Positions 46,747 through 56,197 are shown, counted from the stretch's first letter. The stretch: 64,000 nt of DNA from Methanosarcina mazei S-6 (GCF_000970205.1 NZ_CP009512.1:186001-250000); one strand, 5' to 3'. A program made the numbers and translations. Notes: generated by a model from the letters alone, not told the origin.

Positions 46747-48342
46747 TTGTATTCAGCCCTTACACTTTGTTTCAATTCTTTAATTTCCGATCCTGTTAGT
46801 ATAGTTTCATCGCCATCTCAACTTTCCGATAGGCCTCTAAGACATGAGTTTACGGTCCTGATTCCAGCCCAAAATGAGGAGGCTTCCATCGGTAGCAAGG
46901 TTCTGCTTGCGGCGAGTTATGCAGATCGTGTACTTGTGCTTGACAAAGGGTCTACTGACAGAACCATGGAAGTGGCAGCTCTGGGTGGGGCAAGAGTTAT
47001 TCCTCTTGCAGGAGGGGAGGAAGCTTTGCTTAAAGTCCTCTACAGGGCGTCACTTGATTCTGAGCTTGTGGTTCTCATCTATCCGGAGTGCATGCAGGAT
47101 ATAGATTTGCTTTCCCATGTCCTTGAGCCTTTAAGGCAGGGGTTTGACCTGTCAGTAGGTTCCTGGCCCTGCCGTGTTTCCTGTGAACAGGAAGCTGTGA
47201 TGCTTCTTAACGGGAAAAGCACCTTTAAAGAAAAAATAGGCTTTCTTGCCGTAACCTCAAGGTCACTTCAGAATATAAGTTCAGGCAAAGAGCACATGTC
47301 TTTAAAGTCCCTGCTTTCTGCGGCAAAGACTGAAAAACTTAAGGTTAACTATCTGAGCTTTGATGTCGATCCAGCATTTCGGAAGCTTGAGAGTACCCGC
47401 ATAGGAGTTGTTGTTCCTGCATACAACGAAGAACTGCTTATCGGTGAGACTCTCAGCGGAATTCCAGAGTATGTGGACCGTATATATGTGATTGATGATG
47501 GAAGCACTGACCGGACAGGAGAAATAGTCAAAAAGTTCGGAGACTCGAGAATAGTTTATCTGCGTCACGAGGTAAATAGGGGCGTCGGGGCAGGGATAAT
47601 TAGCGGGTATAAACTCGCTCTGAAAGATGAAATGGATATTGTAGCAGTTATGGCTGGGGATAACCAGATGGATCCTGCCCATCTTCCGAGATTGATCTTT
47701 CCGATTATCGAAGGACTTGCCGACTATACAAAGGGCAACAGGCTTCTTTCAGACAATTTTATGACCGGGATGAGCAGGTTGAGGTCTTTTGGAAACCTTC
47801 TTCTGAGCTTCCTGACCAAAATAGGAAGTGGATACTGGCACATAATGGACCCACAAAATGGGTACACAGCCATTTCCAGGCAGGCTCTTGAAGTTATCGA
47901 TCTGGATGCAGTCTATCCTTATTACGGGTACTGTAACGACCTGCTGATCAAGCTTAATGCCTTTGGAATGAGGGTAATGGATGTGGTCATTCCTGCCCGT
48001 TATGGAAGAGAGAAGTCATCTATAAAATATAGCAAATATGTCCGTAAGGTCTCACCCATGCTTTTCAGGGGTTTCCTCTGGAGGCTCAGGGTCAAATACA
48101 CTGTCCTGGATTTCCATCCCCTTGTGCTATTTTACTTCCTCGGGATGCTCGCATTACCTCTGAGTGTCCTCCTGGCTTTCTGGGGAATTTTCCAGCTATT
48201 GCTTCAAAACACTCTTCCGTCATATTACCCACTGCTTGGCTTCCTCGTACTGGGTACAGGGCTCCAGATGCTCCTTTTCGGAATGCTCTTTGACATGCAG
48301 GTAGAGAAGAAAAGAAATGAAAGAGTAGGACTTGCTCGTTAA
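46747..48342 (+). CDS. Two-domain GT2 protein: degenerate GT2 domain fused to an active-looking one
   Basis: 531 residues from a TTG start. Domain 1 (about 33-200) keeps FTVLIPAQNEEASIG and DKGSTDRT, but the metal-binding D-x-D site is replaced by IYPECM, so it is probably inactive. Domain 2 (about 218-460) is a complete dolichyl-phosphate sugar synthase-like GT2: VVPAYNEE, DDGSTDRT, RHEVNRGVGAG, MAGDNQMDP, KGNRLL and MDPQNGYTAIS. Two hydrophobic segments close the C-terminus. Domain 2 resembles the duplicated GT2 genes at 3111 and 18717. The silent domain may regulate or scaffold. The purine-rich site before the TTG supports this start; no ATG is nearby. Confidence 0.87.
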   Translation: MYSALTLCFNSLISDPVSIVSSPSQLSDRPLRHEFTVLIPAQNEEASIGSKVLLAASYADRVLVLDKGSTDRTMEVAALGGARVIPLAGGEEALLKVLYRASLDSELVVLIYPECMQDIDLLSHVLEPLRQGFDLSVGSWPCRVSCEQEAVMLLNGKSTFKEKIGFLAVTSRSLQNISSGKEHMSLKSLLSAAKTEKLKVNYLSFDVDPAFRKLESTRIGVVVPAYNEELLIGETLSGIPEYVDRIYVIDDGSTDRTGEIVKKFGDSRIVYLRHEVNRGVGAGIISGYKLALKDEMDIVAVMAGDNQMDPAHLPRLIFPIIEGLADYTKGNRLLSDNFMTGMSRLRSFGNLLLSFLTKIGSGYWHIMDPQNGYTAISRQALEVIDLDAVYPYYGYCNDLLIKLNAFGMRVMDVVIPARYGREKSSIKYSKYVRKVSPMLFRGFLWRLRVKYTVLDFHPLVLFYFLGMLALPLSVLLAFWGIFQLLLQNTLPSYYPLLGFLVLGTGLQMLLFGMLFDMQVEKKRNERVGLAR

Positions 48343-48606
48343 GGTCTGGAATTTATCTCCCAGATCTTTTTCTATTTATTTTAATCATCATTAAGAGCCT
48401 GAATATCTATTGATTTTTCTACATATCTTTGTCCGCTTGTTAATATCTGGAGTAAAAAACCATTTGGATCAGGTATCTGTTTTGGATATATAACCTGCAT
48501 TCGGGGACTCAATCTGATATGACTTTATTTTCAGATATGATGCATTTCTAAATGCTTCCTGTCTCATATCCATATCTTATAATTTTCGCCACATTTCCCT
48601 GTTATA

Positions 48607-50703
48607 TTATTCATTTTTATATTCTATTGAAAGTCTTGGCATCTGATTTTTGTTTTGCCATTCCGAACTGTAGAATGCAATATAGTCACTGTCTTCCGCT
48701 CTGGATTTTATAAGAAAACCGGTATTTTCATATTTCCCGCTAATGTATTCCCTTACAAGCTCTGTTACGTCCAGCTCATAATACCTGTTATCAGGAAGAC
48801 TACTGCTCTTAAAAGTTATTGTGGAATAAGGAGTGCTGCCCTGAGATACTCCATTTTTATCGTACCAGTCCCCTCCTGGATTTTTCCATGGAGTGTTTAT
48901 TTCTCTCGCGCCCCATGAAATATGTTCTTCACACCATTTTTCAGGCCTGTATACTTCGAGAATAGTATCTTCCTTTCGGGATTCTTCGGGGTAATACCAG
49001 AATAGAGAAAGAGTTGCTTTTTCAATTTTATTTGTTTTATTCAGTTGTCCCAGCTCAAAAAGTATAACTCCTCTGTACTTCCCGCCATCCGGGCTTTCTC
49101 CAACGTCGATATATTCAGTGTCCCTCAACGTCGAGTCAGGATTTTCTTCCTTCAGTCTATTGTCTGAGATTACCAGGGGTAAGACAATTTCAAGTTCCTC
49201 ATTGTCAGATTCTCCCGAAATAAAACTTAAAAAAATCTTTTTTATAGATCTTATAATCTCTGAAATCGTTCTTTTTATCTCATATATAAGACCTTTTTTC
49301 TGTCCTATATCAATGCCGTCATCTATTTCATACGATATATTCTGTGGGCCGGACTTTATCGCCTCCGCACAGGGCAAATCCTGTATCTCTGAAGGGTCGT
49401 CTTTATTCAGCTGCTCTATCAGTTCGGGGGTGGCTTCTCTGTCCGATGTAGATTCAGCATGCATATAGTTCCCACCGGCATTGTTCAGGAGACAGTTATT
49501 TTGTAGGATAAATGAATGACTGTCTTCTAACTGATTATAAAATGCATAACCTTCTCCGGCTGTAGGACTTGACCGGGTATTAATTATTATATTATTTCTA
49601 GCAGTGGTCGTATAATCTGATCCCGGAGATGAAAACTCTTCATCTACCTGTTTATGGGCAATTGCCGCTCCGTAGCACCCATCGAATACATTGTCTTCTA
49701 TAAGGGTATTATAAAATCCGTTGAGGACCACGCCCCCTGCCCAGGCAGCGCCAGGATTAATTCCGGTTTTGTAAAATCTGTTATTGTGTATGTATACATC
49801 TTTTGCGGAATCTTTTGAATATGCAGGCCCGTAACCAGTAATCCAGATCCCTGCTGCATTTGTCTCGTACAGCAGGTTATTATAAATCTCAATATCATCC
49901 ATTACCGTTGAAGAACCCGTTTTCTGGATCTCAATTCCGGCTCCCCCTTCTCCCTCGGAATTAATGATATTATTATAGAATTTCACATGATTTCCATTAT
50001 ATACCCTGAGCCCGCTATTTGTTCTGCATGTTATTTTATTGTTCCATGCCCCTATGTCTGAACTGTAGATGATATAAAGAGCATCATGCCCGACTTTATA
50101 TACTGTGTTATTATAAAACTGGATATCAGAGCCTTTTACAACTTTCAACCCATCTCCATGGCTGTCGTGCATGTACATATCATAAACTCTGATATTTTTG
50201 CAGTTCAGGAAGTGAACCAGGTTATGATATCCTTTTCCCCTGCTTTTTTCTCTATTCCCATCATGGTTCCCGTCAATTTCAAAACCTTTTACAGTAATAT
50301 TCTGGCTTTCCGAGCTGTCTCTCTGGGTGATAAGGGGCTTCTCCAATGGCCAGTCTGCTTTATCCTTAAGTTTTATCACGGCTGTAGGGTCCCCTTCCAG
50401 GATAGTATTGCTCCCCACAAAAATGCTGTCTGAGATCAAGTATGTGTTTGGACCTTTCAAATGAACTGTTGTAAACTCAGGGTTTTCTGCTACATATGCG
50501 AGGGCTTCATTAATCTCTATATGGTCATCGGTGCCATCACAGTTGAAATCCCCACTCCCGTCAGTACTTACGTAAACCGTCATTTCGGTTTGGGAAGTTG
50601 AAAGGGTAATAGTTACACCTGCGACCAGAATAATAAGAATTAAAATCAGGATTCCTTTATTCTTTTTTTCTCCCTGTCTATGTATCCAGTTATTTTCGTT
50701 CAT
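48607..50703 (-). CDS. Secreted beta-helix protein with one disaggregatase-type repeat
   Basis: 698 residues. N-terminal hydrophobic segment (about 18-36), MTVYVSTDGSGDFNCDG, a disaggregatase-related beta-helix with HGDGLK, GHDALY and TNSGLRVY, then an unusual linker of about 70 residues with IKRTISEIIRSIKKIFLSFI (possibly amphipathic or membrane-associating), and a single C-terminal Disaggr_repeat opening with DNRLKEENPDS. The repeat is more diverged than those of the three-repeat proteins. ATG at 50703 follows GGGGATA; a TTG four codons upstream overlaps that site. Likely extracellular, acting on or bound to the matrix glycan. Confidence 0.87.
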   Translation of the reverse strand: MNENNWIHRQGEKKNKGILILILIILVAGVTITLSTSQTEMTVYVSTDGSGDFNCDGTDDHIEINEALAYVAENPEFTTVHLKGPNTYLISDSIFVGSNTILEGDPTAVIKLKDKADWPLEKPLITQRDSSESQNITVKGFEIDGNHDGNREKSRGKGYHNLVHFLNCKNIRVYDMYMHDSHGDGLKVVKGSDIQFYNNTVYKVGHDALYIIYSSDIGAWNNKITCRTNSGLRVYNGNHVKFYNNIINSEGEGGAGIEIQKTGSSTVMDDIEIYNNLLYETNAAGIWITGYGPAYSKDSAKDVYIHNNRFYKTGINPGAAWAGGVVLNGFYNTLIEDNVFDGCYGAAIAHKQVDEEFSSPGSDYTTTARNNIIINTRSSPTAGEGYAFYNQLEDSHSFILQNNCLLNNAGGNYMHAESTSDREATPELIEQLNKDDPSEIQDLPCAEAIKSGPQNISYEIDDGIDIGQKKGLIYEIKRTISEIIRSIKKIFLSFISGESDNEELEIVLPLVISDNRLKEENPDSTLRDTEYIDVGESPDGGKYRGVILFELGQLNKTNKIEKATLSLFWYYPEESRKEDTILEVYRPEKWCEEHISWGAREINTPWKNPGGDWYDKNGVSQGSTPYSTITFKSSSLPDNRYYELDVTELVREYISGKYENTGFLIKSRAEDSDYIAFYSSEWQNKNQMPRLSIEYKNE

Positions 50704-51066
50704 CTGTATCCCCAATACACTTAACTATAACTCTCTAAGCTTAAAAAAAGTTATCTGTGGAAATCTAAAATAAATTTAAAAGAAATAATGGAACCCTTTA
50801 TATTCTCTAAGGCTTAAGGAGCTTGATTTCTGAATATATTGTCTATCTCCTCTGCAACACTATTAATACATACCTCCCAATAATTTGTAAATATTTAATG
50901 TGTTGTCCGAATCATGGGTTGTAAAAGTTGAAAATAAGTTAATTGCTTTTAAAAGTAGTCAGATAGATTTAATCCTAATATAAAAACAAATCCCTGAAAA
51001 TTTAAGCCAGAATATTTATTTCAGGGATGGAATTAAATTTTAACTCAAAAGATACCTGAAAATAAA
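50704..51066. other. Intergenic region between two beta-helix genes
   Basis: AT-rich spacer between two genes on the same strand. It should carry the promoter of the 48607-50703 gene; no unambiguous TATA box or terminator chosen. Confidence 0.35.
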
Positions 51067-52677
51067 TTATATCTGGATTTTAAAGCAGAATAAAAGGAAT
51101 ATCCTCAGGAGTGTCCTTAGTATCCTCCATTCTGGTGAAAGTATCTCATTCCACCATGCAACATATCCGGGCATCACCCCTGACTTTGATGCTTCTTCGG
51201 TGTTTCCATATCTCCCTATATTGATCCTGCCCCCATTGTCATCAGGCTCATTGGAGCAATCAGAGGACGGATATCCAGCGTCAATGCAGGGTGATGTCTG
51301 GAAATCTTTTACCCATGTTTTTCCATTCCATCTGCCGCCTATTGATCTTAGATGGTAATCATTTTCCTTCTGATTTGCAAATCGGGGGTTCTCATATATA
51401 TCACCTGTCGAATTTGCATTTTTATAGTTTCCTGCCGTATTATTGTAAAAGCAGTTATTTTCCAGTATAAAGCTGTGGGTTTCAGGCAGATAATTAATTA
51501 CACCATACCCTGTACCTTCCGGGTCGTTCTTACGTTCAAGTGTGTCCACTATGATATTATTGCGCACAATGGTTGTATATCCAGTATCTTTTGGTGAGAG
51601 ATCCGTAGAATATCCCGTAGGGTGCATCAGGGCAATGGCAGTATGATATGTCCCGTCAAACACGTTATTCTCTATCAGGGTATTGTAAAACCCGCTGGTT
51701 ACAATACCTCCTACCCAGTCAATGTTCGGGTTCGTGCCTGTACTATAAAATATATTATGGTGAATTTGGACATTCTGAGCTTCTTCTGTTGAATATGAAT
51801 TGTCGTAACCTACCAGCCAGATTCCGGGCCCATAAGTGTTGTAGATAGTATTATTATAGACTTCTATATCGTCCATAACGGCTGAAGATTTTTGAATTTG
51901 AATCCCGGGTCCTCCTGCACTCCAGTGATAGAAGGAATCAATAACATTATCATGGAATTTTACATGATTTGAATCCCATACTCTAAGCCCGCTGTTGGTC
52001 CTGCAGGTTATTGTATTATTCCAGGCTTTCAGATATTGAGACTGGATCCCATAGAGACCTTCATGCCCGAGCTTATATACCTTATTATTGTAGAACTGGA
52101 TATTGGAACTATTTTCAACTTTCAATCCATCTCCATGACCGTCGTGCATATACATGTCATGAACCTGAATATTTGTTGTGTTATTGAGATAGATCAGGTT
52201 ATAATATCCTTCACCTTTATTTTTTTCCTCATTCCCATCATGATTCCCGTCAATTTCGAAACCTCTTATGGTAATATTCTGTTCCGAAAAATCTCTCTGG
52301 GTAATGAGAGGCTTCAAGGACGGCCAATCTGCTCTGTCTTTGAGTTTTATTACAGCTGTAGAATCCCCCTGAAAGGTTACATTGCTTCCTATCAAAATGC
52401 TGTCCGAGATAACGTATGTGTTTGGACCTTTCAAGTGGACTGTTGTAAACTCAGGGTTTTCTGCTACGTATGCGAGGGCTTCATTGATCTCTATCTGGTC
52501 GTCAGTTCCGTTACAGTTATAGTCACCTCTCCCATCTCCAGCCACGTAAACAGTTTCTTCCGGTAGCGTTATGGAAAGGGCTGTTGTAGTCGTCACAACC
52601 AGAAGTATAAAGACTGTAATGCAAACTCCCATTTTTTTCCTGTTTTTCCATATATTTGCCAGATCTTTCCCACTCAT
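51067..52677 (-). CDS. Secreted beta-helix protein, no C-terminal repeats, close to the 6816 protein
   Basis: 536 residues. Hydrophobic segment (about 16-34) after a Lys/Arg-rich start, VYVAGDGRGDYNCNG, a disaggregatase-related beta-helix with HGDGLK, GHEGLY (His-Glu in place of His-Asp) and TNSGLRVW, and a hydrophobic tail ILRTLLRIFLLFCF like that of the 6816-8423 protein. The two proteins match over their whole length, including SGVMPGY before the tail, so they form a repeat-free subfamily that is perhaps membrane-anchored at both ends. AGGGATGAAAA precedes the ATG. Confidence 0.87.
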   Translation of the reverse strand: MSGKDLANIWKNRKKMGVCITVFILLVVTTTTALSITLPEETVYVAGDGRGDYNCNGTDDQIEINEALAYVAENPEFTTVHLKGPNTYVISDSILIGSNVTFQGDSTAVIKLKDRADWPSLKPLITQRDFSEQNITIRGFEIDGNHDGNEEKNKGEGYYNLIYLNNTTNIQVHDMYMHDGHGDGLKVENSSNIQFYNNKVYKLGHEGLYGIQSQYLKAWNNTITCRTNSGLRVWDSNHVKFHDNVIDSFYHWSAGGPGIQIQKSSAVMDDIEVYNNTIYNTYGPGIWLVGYDNSYSTEEAQNVQIHHNIFYSTGTNPNIDWVGGIVTSGFYNTLIENNVFDGTYHTAIALMHPTGYSTDLSPKDTGYTTIVRNNIIVDTLERKNDPEGTGYGVINYLPETHSFILENNCFYNNTAGNYKNANSTGDIYENPRFANQKENDYHLRSIGGRWNGKTWVKDFQTSPCIDAGYPSSDCSNEPDDNGGRINIGRYGNTEEASKSGVMPGYVAWWNEILSPEWRILRTLLRIFLLFCFKIQI

Positions 52678-53249
52678 TTTTCATCCCTGTGTCCTGAGAT
52701 ATAACCCTCCAATCTCGAAAAAAGTTTATTAATGCAAGAACAGAACTGTTATGGAGGTCTTCAAGAAGCGTGAAGTTGTCAATGATCTCAGAGGCTTAAT
52801 CTTTATAACAATCCAAAGTGATTAATTCCACATTTCTGTTTTTTTCTTAAATATATGCAGGCTATTAAATAATGATAATAATCATTGATTGCCGCAGTAT
52901 ACAAATAGCTTGTGTGAGTAAAATTGTTCTGTTTGTTCCGGAACAATATAGTGTGGACAGCCGCACGGTTCCGAATCTTTTTGTCGACAGAATTCTATCT
53001 GGAAATAATTTTATTTATGGCTGCAGGTTCAGGATTGAAACAGTAATATACGGGCACTTTTGAAAATATTCACTGTTAAACTATTTCTCCATTCTAAAAT
53101 AAGCTAATATACTCAAAATGGTCCTGTATTTGTTCTGGAGTTTTCTATAAAAAGCAGAGAGGAGAAACTGAAATATCCGGTAAGGAGATTTTTATAATCT
53201 CACAAACACCGGATTTTTCAAGTTGTCTCTTTCAATTAAGGGTGCCAGA
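52678..53249. other. Intergenic region with palindrome and hairpin
   Basis: Contains the perfect 14-base palindrome TTGTTCCGGAACAA (52933-52946), 256 bases upstream of the 51067-52677 gene, and a hairpin (53175-53214) just after the next gene. No credible coding frame. Confidence 0.5.
53175..53214 (-). terminator. Stem-loop after the 53250-55130 gene
   Basis: ATCCGGT/ACCGGAT (7 bp) enclosing GAGAT/ATCTC, about 35 bases after the stop codon. Plausible terminator or 3' end structure. Confidence 0.45.
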
Positions 53250-55130
53250 TTATATTTTTTCTTCTATGGCCAGCATTGGGCGCTGGTTTTCATCATCAAT
53301 TTCACTGCTGTAGAATGCTACATAGTCTGCATTCTCAGCACGAGTTTTTATAAGGAACCCTGTGTTTTCGTATTCGCCGCTGACATACTCTTTTACGAGG
53401 TCTGTTACGTTCAGCTCGTAGTACCTGTTATCCGGTATATCACTGCCCTTAATAGTTATTGTGGCATATGGCGCATCTCCCTGAGAGACGTTATTCATGT
53501 CAAACCAGTCTCCTCCGGGCTGTGTCCAGAGCACCCCATTGTCCCTGGTGTTCCAGGTTACATTTTCAGGGTTCCAGGCTGCAGCTGGTCTGTATACTTC
53601 TACGATTGTGTCCTCTGGCCTTTCAATTCCATCGGGATAGTACCAGTAGAGAGACAGAGTGGCGTTGCTAATATTTTCTGCATCGTTGTATTCGCTAAGA
53701 TTAAATAAAAGCAGGTCTCTGTACTTTCCTATTCCAGGTCTGCCTCCGATGTCGAGATATTCTTTGTCCTGATAAACCGTATCAGGTGTGGATTCCTTGA
53801 GGCGATTGTCTATAATGTCTGATGAATTCTCTTCTGTCAATGATGTCTTATCAGTTTCAACCACCTGTTCAGGATCAGCCTCTGTTACAGGAGGCTCATT
53901 AACTCCTGTCTGGGTGCCTGTCTCAGATATATTCTCTTCTGTCAGTGATTCGTTATCAGTTCCAGTAACCTGTTCTGGAGCAGCTTTCGTTATTGCAGTT
54001 TCATTCTCTGCTGTCTGGTTATTAGCTGTTGCAACTTCAGTTTCTTTTGTTTCCGTAGCAAGTTCGGTTTCTTCTGTCTCTGTTACAGCAGTTTCATTAG
54101 CAGTCGTCTTGGAATCTTCCTCGGATGTCGGGCTTACAGTTTCTGTACTCTGTGAGCTCGATGCACTTCCAAGAGATCCATAGCCGTATCCTTTGGCTAC
54201 CCAGTTCTCAACGCTGCGGTCAGATGGTCCTAATATGTTTGAACCTGAGCCCACCTGGATGTAAGGTGACACGTTCCACATTACATTATCACGAACGCTA
54301 ATCGACCCGCTTGCGTGCCAGTTACCAATGCCTGCGCTGCTGCTTGATCCTTTGTAATCATGCATAATGTTGTGATGGACATCCACATTTGTCAGTTTGT
54401 TTTCCAGCTCAACACAGCACCATCCGGACCCGGCGCTACCTGTGAAGGTGTTGTGATCTACCTCTATATTTGCACAGTTGTCTACCCTGACACCTGTGTT
54501 GGTCTGAACCTCAACATAACAGTTGTACATTCTGGAATCTTTAGTGCCGGATAAAAATGACACTCCATCGTGTCCTGAAGACTGCATCCTGCAGTTATAT
54601 ACTTCTATTCCAGAACTCTTACTGATTCTGACACCGTCACCATATAGATAACGAGTCAGTAAGATATCATGTACCTTAGCATTGGTTACAGACGTCAATT
54701 TTATGCAGTTCCGGTAGTCTCCGTGCCCTCCATCTTTAGGTCCTGTTGCTGTACTCTGGAACTGAAGATGAGATACTTCTACGTTAGAAACACCTGATCC
54801 GTATATGTAGGCAGGTGATCCATCTGAGTTACAGACTGAGCCGGTAGCAAAGATTATTGTATTGTCGCCCGCACCTTTCAGTACTACATTGGATTTCAAA
54901 ATTATAGGTGCACTTATCTTATAAGTGCCAGCACCGAGAATAACCACTCCCGGGTTGCTTGATGTTGCTCCTGCTGCTACGGAGTTTATTGCGTTATTAA
55001 TTGCAGTCTGGGCATCTGAGCCAGATGCAGGATTTACAGTTACTGTATTCTGTGCGCCTAACGCAGCGGGTACGGCTGTTAAAATAAGGCACGTTATTAG
55101 GAATAGGGTTCCTATCTGTCTTTTTAGCAT
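53250..55130 (-). CDS. Secreted pectate-lyase-like beta-helix protein with Thr/Glu-rich linker and one disaggregatase-type repeat
   Basis: 626 residues. Classic signal peptide MLKRQIGTLFLITCLILTAVP with ALGA before the cut, then a beta-helix starting TVNPASGSDAQTAINNAI, of a different subtype from its neighbours but with the same YGDGVR, GHDGVS and TNTGVRV sites. A Thr/Glu/Ser-rich linker (about 330-440) contains imperfect repeats such as TEETELATETKETEVATA, and one Disaggr_repeat (DNRLKESTPDTVYQD) closes the protein. The linker looks like an O-glycosylated spacer (inferred). ATG at 55130 follows AGGTGATACG; the frame extends upstream but without a site. The 5' end is copied twice more just upstream. 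Confidence 0.88.
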   Translation of the reverse strand: MLKRQIGTLFLITCLILTAVPAALGAQNTVTVNPASGSDAQTAINNAINSVAAGATSSNPGVVILGAGTYKISAPIILKSNVVLKGAGDNTIIFATGSVCNSDGSPAYIYGSGVSNVEVSHLQFQSTATGPKDGGHGDYRNCIKLTSVTNAKVHDILLTRYLYGDGVRISKSSGIEVYNCRMQSSGHDGVSFLSGTKDSRMYNCYVEVQTNTGVRVDNCANIEVDHNTFTGSAGSGWCCVELENKLTNVDVHHNIMHDYKGSSSSAGIGNWHASGSISVRDNVMWNVSPYIQVGSGSNILGPSDRSVENWVAKGYGYGSLGSASSSQSTETVSPTSEEDSKTTANETAVTETEETELATETKETEVATANNQTAENETAITKAAPEQVTGTDNESLTEENISETGTQTGVNEPPVTEADPEQVVETDKTSLTEENSSDIIDNRLKESTPDTVYQDKEYLDIGGRPGIGKYRDLLLFNLSEYNDAENISNATLSLYWYYPDGIERPEDTIVEVYRPAAAWNPENVTWNTRDNGVLWTQPGGDWFDMNNVSQGDAPYATITIKGSDIPDNRYYELNVTDLVKEYVSGEYENTGFLIKTRAENADYVAFYSSEIDDENQRPMLAIEEKI

Positions 55131-55178
55131 CGTATCACCTTTGGGTTGGGATTGGAATTTGAGTGGATTCAAAAAGTT

Positions 55179-55271
55179 TTATTGGGTTTCAGTATATTTC
55201 CCCAAAGCACATACGAACGTTAGACGAGAACATGCTGTCAGGAATAGGGTTTCCTTCTTAATTTCAGGCAT
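55179..55271 (-). pseudogene. Truncated signal-peptide copy 2
   Basis: 30 codons, MPEIKKETLFLTACSRLTFV and ten more residues, then TAA. TLFL, LT and ALG line up with the signal peptide of the downstream gene. AGGTGATACG lies directly before the ATG. Probably a broken duplicate, although still translatable. Confidence 0.5.
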
Positions 55272-55308
55272 CGTATCACCTTTGGGCCGGATTCGAATTT
55301 GGGTAAAC

Positions 55309-55410
55309 TCAAAAAACTATAGAATCGTTTTGTATTTCTCCAGCAGTTGATACGGTTGTTAAAATAAGAAATGCCGTCAGGATTAGGGTATCTAAATTCT
55401 TTTTTAGCAT
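55309..55410 (-). pseudogene. Truncated signal-peptide copy 3
   Basis: 33 codons, MLKKNLDTLILTAFLILTTV and 13 more residues, then TGA. Closer to a functional signal peptide than copy 2. AGGCGATACG precedes the ATG. Confidence 0.5.
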
Positions 55411-55502
55411 CGTATCGCCTCTGGATTGGATTTAAAATTTGAGTAAACTCAAAAATCCAGGATTATCGCATACTTTTCCCAGATATTTCTCAAAATTCCA
55501 TA

Positions 55503-55516
55503 TTACGTACTCGTAA
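55503..55516. promoter_or_regulatory. Palindromic site 1 in the upstream region
   Basis: TTACG-TACT-CGTAA. It sits in an imperfect repeat of about 55 bases that recurs about 98 bases away. Possible operator. Confidence 0.4.
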
Positions 55517-55599
55517 CGTTTTTCCGAACTATCTAATTAGACCTATTCTGTTTTTAACATCTAATTATGTCGGGTCTATACGGTAATTCAAAAATTCTA

Positions 55600-55615
55600 A
55601 TTACGTTTGCGTAAT
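55600..55615. promoter_or_regulatory. Palindromic site 2 in the upstream region
   Basis: ATTACG-TTTG-CGTAAT, 6-bp arms, in the second copy of the same upstream repeat (compare TCTAATTAGACC with TCCAATTGGTCC downstream of each site). Confidence 0.4.
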
Positions 55616-55886
55616 ATTTTTGAATCTATCCAATTGGTCCTCTGCGATTTATGTGGGGCGGACACGTTGCACACAGAGTTTCACTCTCCAATCACATTAT
55701 AGGGATCAGTCACTGGAGGTGGTCGGGCACTGAAGTTCTGGCTTTTCATTTTTTTAAAAGCCTTGATTTCAGGATATCTTCTTAAAGTCAATATTTCCTG
55801 TTCTTTTTTACCTTCACTTTTAGCCCGGTCAACCCATCTACGAAATTTTTGTTTACTTATATAGTTCTGAGTTGACTTTGATGGTT

Positions 55887-56102
55887 ATGCGATCCTATTA
55901 TAAAATATTTTTGTTATTTTTTTTAAATTTTTTATATAGTATTGGAGACATTTTATTAACCCTGTACGCCTCATCATACGGAAAAAAGAGTTTTTTAGAG
56001 AGAAAGTTGCAAAAATACCCCGATTTTACCCGGCAGATTCTAAAAGCAGAACAGTTTATATATTATTTATCTGAGGCTTGCTTAATTTCAGGAGTGTTGT
56101 GA
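55887..56102 (+). CDS. Possible small membrane protein, perhaps leaderless
   Basis: 71 codons from MRSYYKIFLL with one or two hydrophobic segments (IFLLFFLNFLYSIGDILLTL; a weaker one at the end), a basic middle, and TGA. A TATA-like CTTATATAG at 55856-55864 would place transcription start almost at this ATG. There is no ribosome binding site, and the composition could arise by chance in AT-rich DNA. Not recognised. Confidence 0.28.
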   Translation: MRSYYKIFLLFFLNFLYSIGDILLTLYASSYGKKSFLERKLQKYPDFTRQILKAEQFIYYLSEACLISGVL

Positions 56103-56156
56103 GCTCTATTCCGGTTTGCAAAAGTAATATTTGAACAGAAATTATTCATTATTTCT

Positions 56157-56197
56157 TCTTTGTTATTTTTTCTTTGTTATTTTTTCTTTGTTATTTC
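56157..56197. repeat. 14-bp tandem repeat, three units
   Basis: TCTTTGTTATTTTT three times in a row, the last unit cut short. Confidence 0.7.

Larger units (their letters stand above)
55081..55465. repeat. Three tandem copies of promoter-proximal leader plus signal-peptide start
   Basis: Period about 140 bases. Each copy has GAGT(T/G)-rich leader, AGGTGATACG (AGGCGATACG in the outermost) and an ATG opening a signal-peptide-like frame. Copy 1 is the real gene start at 55130; copies at 55271 and 55410 are cut short by stops. CTCAAATT, and before it GAGTTTAC, recur in all three leaders. Confidence 0.85.

Noticed and set aside
52872-53063. 63-codon frame between two beta-helix genes
   Set aside because: No ribosome binding site, odd composition, and it spans the palindrome.
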